This document shows, one piece after another, positions 35,027-36,749 of a stretch of 36,749 nucleotides of DNA; position 1 is the first letter of the stretch; every line of letters starts with the position of its first letter. The stretch lies in the NCBI GenBank assembly GCA_031272265.1, contig JAISUD010000024.1, positions 1 through 36,749 on the forward strand, in the 5' to 3' direction. Both the position numbers and the translations under genes were made by a program. This stretch comes from Endomicrobium sp. (GTDB lineage Bacteria > Elusimicrobiota > Endomicrobiia > Endomicrobiales > Endomicrobiaceae). A model generated the notes under the pieces. The model did no database searches and had not been told where the DNA came from. It saw only the letters and a list, made by a program, of their open reading frames with translations.

Positions 35027-36044
35027 TACGCTTTACATATCTACACAGGGAACCTATGTATCAAAAGAGCGTGAAAATATCGTTGTCAGTGTGCAGGGTA
35101 AAGAGTTATTTAGAGCGCCGATTCATTTGATTAGTTCAATAATTTGTTTTGGAAATGTTATGTGTTCGCCGTTTCTTTTGGGATTGTGTGCTGAAAATAA
35201 TGTTTTTGTAAGTTACTTAACTGAATACGGTAAATTTATTGCAAGAGTCCAATCTCCCATTTCAGGTAATGTTCTTCTAAGGAGACGACAATATAAATGT
35301 GCGGATGACGAGAGTTTTTGTTTAGAAACATCTAAATCATTTTTGCTTGGGAAATTGAATAATTCAAGGACTGTAATTAATAGGGGATTGAGAGATCATG
35401 GCGATAAAATATCTAGTTCCGATAGGTTAATTCAAGTTTCTGTTAGCTTGCGTAAATCAATGGATAGCATTATAAAGGCAGGCGATGTAGATGTGCTGCG
35501 TGGGGTGGAGGGAGACGCCGCGAGTTCTTATTTTAATGTGCTTGATGATCTTATATTAAAACAAAAAGAAAAGTTTTTTATGAGAGAAAGAAATAGACGT
35601 CCTCCAAAAGATAGAGTAAATTGCCTTCTTTCCTTTGTGTATACTTTGTTGGTGCACGATATTACTTCAGCATTAGAAGGAGTTGGTTTAGATCCGCAAG
35701 TTGGATTTTTGCATAAAGATAGACCGGGCAGACCAAGTTTAACTTTAGATATAATGGAAGAATTTAGGCCTTTTATAGCTGAAAGATTAGTTCTTACTTT
35801 GATAAATTTATCCCAAATTGACGCTGACGGCTTTTCAGAATCTCCAAGTGGCGGAATTTTAATGAGAGACGAAAGTAGAAAAATTGTTATAGACGCGTAT
35901 AGAAAGAGAAAGGAAGAAGAAATATTTCACCCTTTTTTAAAAGAGTCTATGCGTGTTGGTCTTTTGTATCATGCGCAGGCGTTGATTTTTGCTAGATTTT
36001 TAAGGGGAGATATTGACGCATATCCGCCTTTTATTTGGAAATAG
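35010..36044 (+). CDS. cas1: Cas1 integrase (type I-C)
   Basis: 344-aa integrase that, with Cas2, inserts new spacers at the leader end of the array. Metal-binding positions are Glu167 in GVEGDAAS, His235 in GFLHKDRPGRPSL and Asp247 in TLDIMEEFRP. The N-terminus MKKLFNTLYISTQGTYVSKE is typical of the I-C branch. The frame is intact. It starts inside the end of cas4 and stops 14 nt before the duplicated cas2 start. Confidence 0.97.
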   Translation: MKKLFNTLYISTQGTYVSKERENIVVSVQGKELFRAPIHLISSIICFGNVMCSPFLLGLCAENNVFVSYLTEYGKFIARVQSPISGNVLLRRRQYKCADDESFCLETSKSFLLGKLNNSRTVINRGLRDHGDKISSSDRLIQVSVSLRKSMDSIIKAGDVDVLRGVEGDAASSYFNVLDDLILKQKEKFFMRERNRRPPKDRVNCLLSFVYTLLVHDITSALEGVGLDPQVGFLHKDRPGRPSLTLDIMEEFRPFIAERLVLTLINLSQIDADGFSESPSGGILMRDESRKIVIDAYRKRKEEEIFHPFLKESMRVGLLYHAQALIFARFLRGDIDAYPPFIWK

Positions 36045-36444
36045 GATAAAAAAACATTATGCTGGTTTAGTAAGTTATGACATAAACACTGTTAACAGTG
36101 AGGGAGCGAGATGTTTAAGGAATGTTTCTAAAATATGTTTAGATTATGGACAAAGAGTTCAGTTTTCAGTATTTGAATGTGAAGTTGATCCTACTCAATG
36201 GGTTTTTTTGAAAGATAAACTGTTAAGTAATATAGATTTTAAAGAGGATAAAACAACACTATGCTGGTTTTAGTAAGTTATGACATAAATACTGTTGACA
36301 GTGAGGGAACAAGACGCTTAAGGAATGTTTCTAAAATATGTTTAGATTATGGACAAAGAGTTCAGTTTTCAGTATTTGTCTGTGAAGTTGATCCTACTCA
36401 ATGGGTTTTTTTGAAAGATAAACTGTTAAGTAATATAGATTTTA
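36040..36444 (+). repeat. Tandem duplication of the 5' part of cas2
   Basis: Two adjacent copies of about 200 nt: 36040-36240 and 36241-36444, with a period of 202-203 nt. By hand I count about a dozen substitutions plus a one-base T deletion in the first copy (GGTTTAG against GGTTTTAG). The copied unit starts just upstream of the cas2 start and ends two thirds through the gene. Confidence 0.92.
36059..36260 (+). pseudogene. cas2: Truncated upstream copy of cas2
   Basis: The first copy opens ATG CTG GTT TAG because one T is missing, so its own start leads to a stop after three codons. Beyond that, the cas2 frame continues as LVSYDINTVNSEGARCLRN to LLSNIDF, then the second copy begins, so the C-terminal third is missing. 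A TTG at 36013 inside cas1 would allow a hybrid 86-aa reading, but there is no ribosome-binding site for it. The conserved Arg of RRLRN has become Cys (RCLRN), as expected of decay. Confidence 0.85.
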
Positions 36445-36551
36445 AAAGGGATAGTATTAGGTTTTATATGCTTGGCTCAAATTGGAAAGGGAAAATAGAG
36501 CATTATGGTTGCAAAGAACCACTAGATTTACACAGCACATTAATAGTGTAG
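36261..36551 (+). CDS. cas2: Cas2 (type I-C), intact copy
   Basis: 96-aa Cas2, which dimerises between two Cas1 dimers as the scaffold of the spacer-acquisition complex. MLVLVSYDINTVDSEGTRRL, GQRVQFSVF and SIRFYMLGSNWK with the end KIEHYG match type I-C Cas2. The first-strand Asp (SYDI) is present. It is the downstream, full-length member of the duplication. One peculiarity is FVCEVD, where the upstream copy keeps FECEVD. The CRISPR leader follows. Confidence 0.95.
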   Translation: MLVLVSYDINTVDSEGTRRLRNVSKICLDYGQRVQFSVFVCEVDPTQWVFLKDKLLSNIDFKRDSIRFYMLGSNWKGKIEHYGCKEPLDLHSTLIV

Positions 36552-36739
36552 AAAAGACATATATTTTTTTATAAAATTTATTTAATGCGAATGTTATGTG
36601 ATTTATAAGTATTAAGATATTTCGCATATTGAAAAATGAATGAAAAAGTTAAAAAGTGTGTAATTTTATTTAAAAAAATATGAAGAATCGCAAAAGTTGT
36701 GTAAAATGTGTTGAATTTATAAGTAGTTTTTGTTGTTCT
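36552..36739 (+). promoter_or_regulatory. CRISPR leader
   Basis: 188 nt of very AT-rich non-coding DNA between cas2 and the first repeat, the usual place and character of a type I-C leader. It should hold the array promoter; TATAAG at 36718-36723 is a possible -10, but no good -35 is seen at the right distance. Cas1-Cas2 would integrate new spacers at its right end. Confidence 0.75.
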
Positions 36740-36749
36740 GTCGCGCCCC
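36740..36749 (+). CRISPR. Start of the first type I-C CRISPR repeat (cut by window end)
   Basis: The last ten bases are GTCGCGCCCC. Type I-C repeats are about 32 nt, begin GTCGC followed by a C-rich stem arm, and end in GTGGATTGAAA-type sequence. The match, in the right orientation directly behind the cas2 leader, indicates the array starts here and continues outside the window. No spacer is visible. Confidence 0.75.

Noticed and set aside
36013-36273. Upstream cas2 copy as a functional second Cas2
   Set aside because: Its own ATG meets a stop after three codons, the C-terminal third is missing, and the only alternative start lies inside cas1 without a ribosome-binding site.

Overview
This window is AT-rich bacterial chromosome carrying many broken genes. 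The mix points to a host-restricted, genome-reducing bacterium. It has a conserved ribosomal and translation block, split glycine decarboxylase genes, GatCAB, ThiC with a ThiD2-type kinase, a complete type I-C CRISPR-Cas operon, and several genes in visible decay. My best guess is an Endomicrobium-like member of the Elusimicrobiota (gut or protist symbionts). That is inference from content and style and cannot be proved from the sequence alone.

Layout. 1-2420: a decayed minus-strand locus, then a DNA adenine methyltransferase whose partner restriction endonuclease is broken in three places. 2617-2703: tRNA-Ser(UGA). 3033-4284 (minus): a frameshifted U32-family gene (trhP-like). 4524-7884: a consensus promoter followed by rpsP-khpA-rimM-trmD-rplS-rnhB-yraN; rimM keeps only its PRC-barrel half. 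8244-10197: a PHP-domain enzyme, a membrane-anchored TPR protein and an exported, probably outer-membrane protein. 10224-13461: gcvH-gcvPA-gcvPB. 13973-17208: thiD2 and thiC, separated by a 1.37-kb fossil of an AlbA_2/HATPase regulator. 17355-19056: a small exported protein (minus), a doubtful membrane ORF and a DUF4416 protein. 19137-23516: gatC-corA-gatA-gatB. 23700-28006: a TolC/MacA/MacB-type tripartite exporter. 28142-28373: a remnant with a Fis-like helix-turn-helix.

28458-36749 is the most interesting part. It is a full type I-C operon, cas3-cas5c-cas8c-cas7c-cas4-cas1-cas2, in tightly overlapping frames. An AT-rich leader follows, and the last ten bases match the start of type I-C repeats, so the array begins at the window edge. 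Inside cas8c a strong Shine-Dalgarno sequence precedes an in-frame ATG at 33090. This is the expected signature of separate translation of the small subunit Cas11c. cas8c also has an exact in-frame 36-nt tandem duplication, and the first two thirds of cas2 are duplicated in tandem just upstream of the intact cas2.

How the parts fit: ThiC makes HMP-P and ThiD2 would phosphorylate it to HMP-PP. GcvH/PA/PB form the P and H components of glycine cleavage, with T and L encoded elsewhere or absent. GatCAB makes Gln-tRNA and/or Asn-tRNA by transamidation. For DNA defence, restriction looks lost while CRISPR-Cas is kept intact, in a neighbourhood where other accessory genes are decaying.
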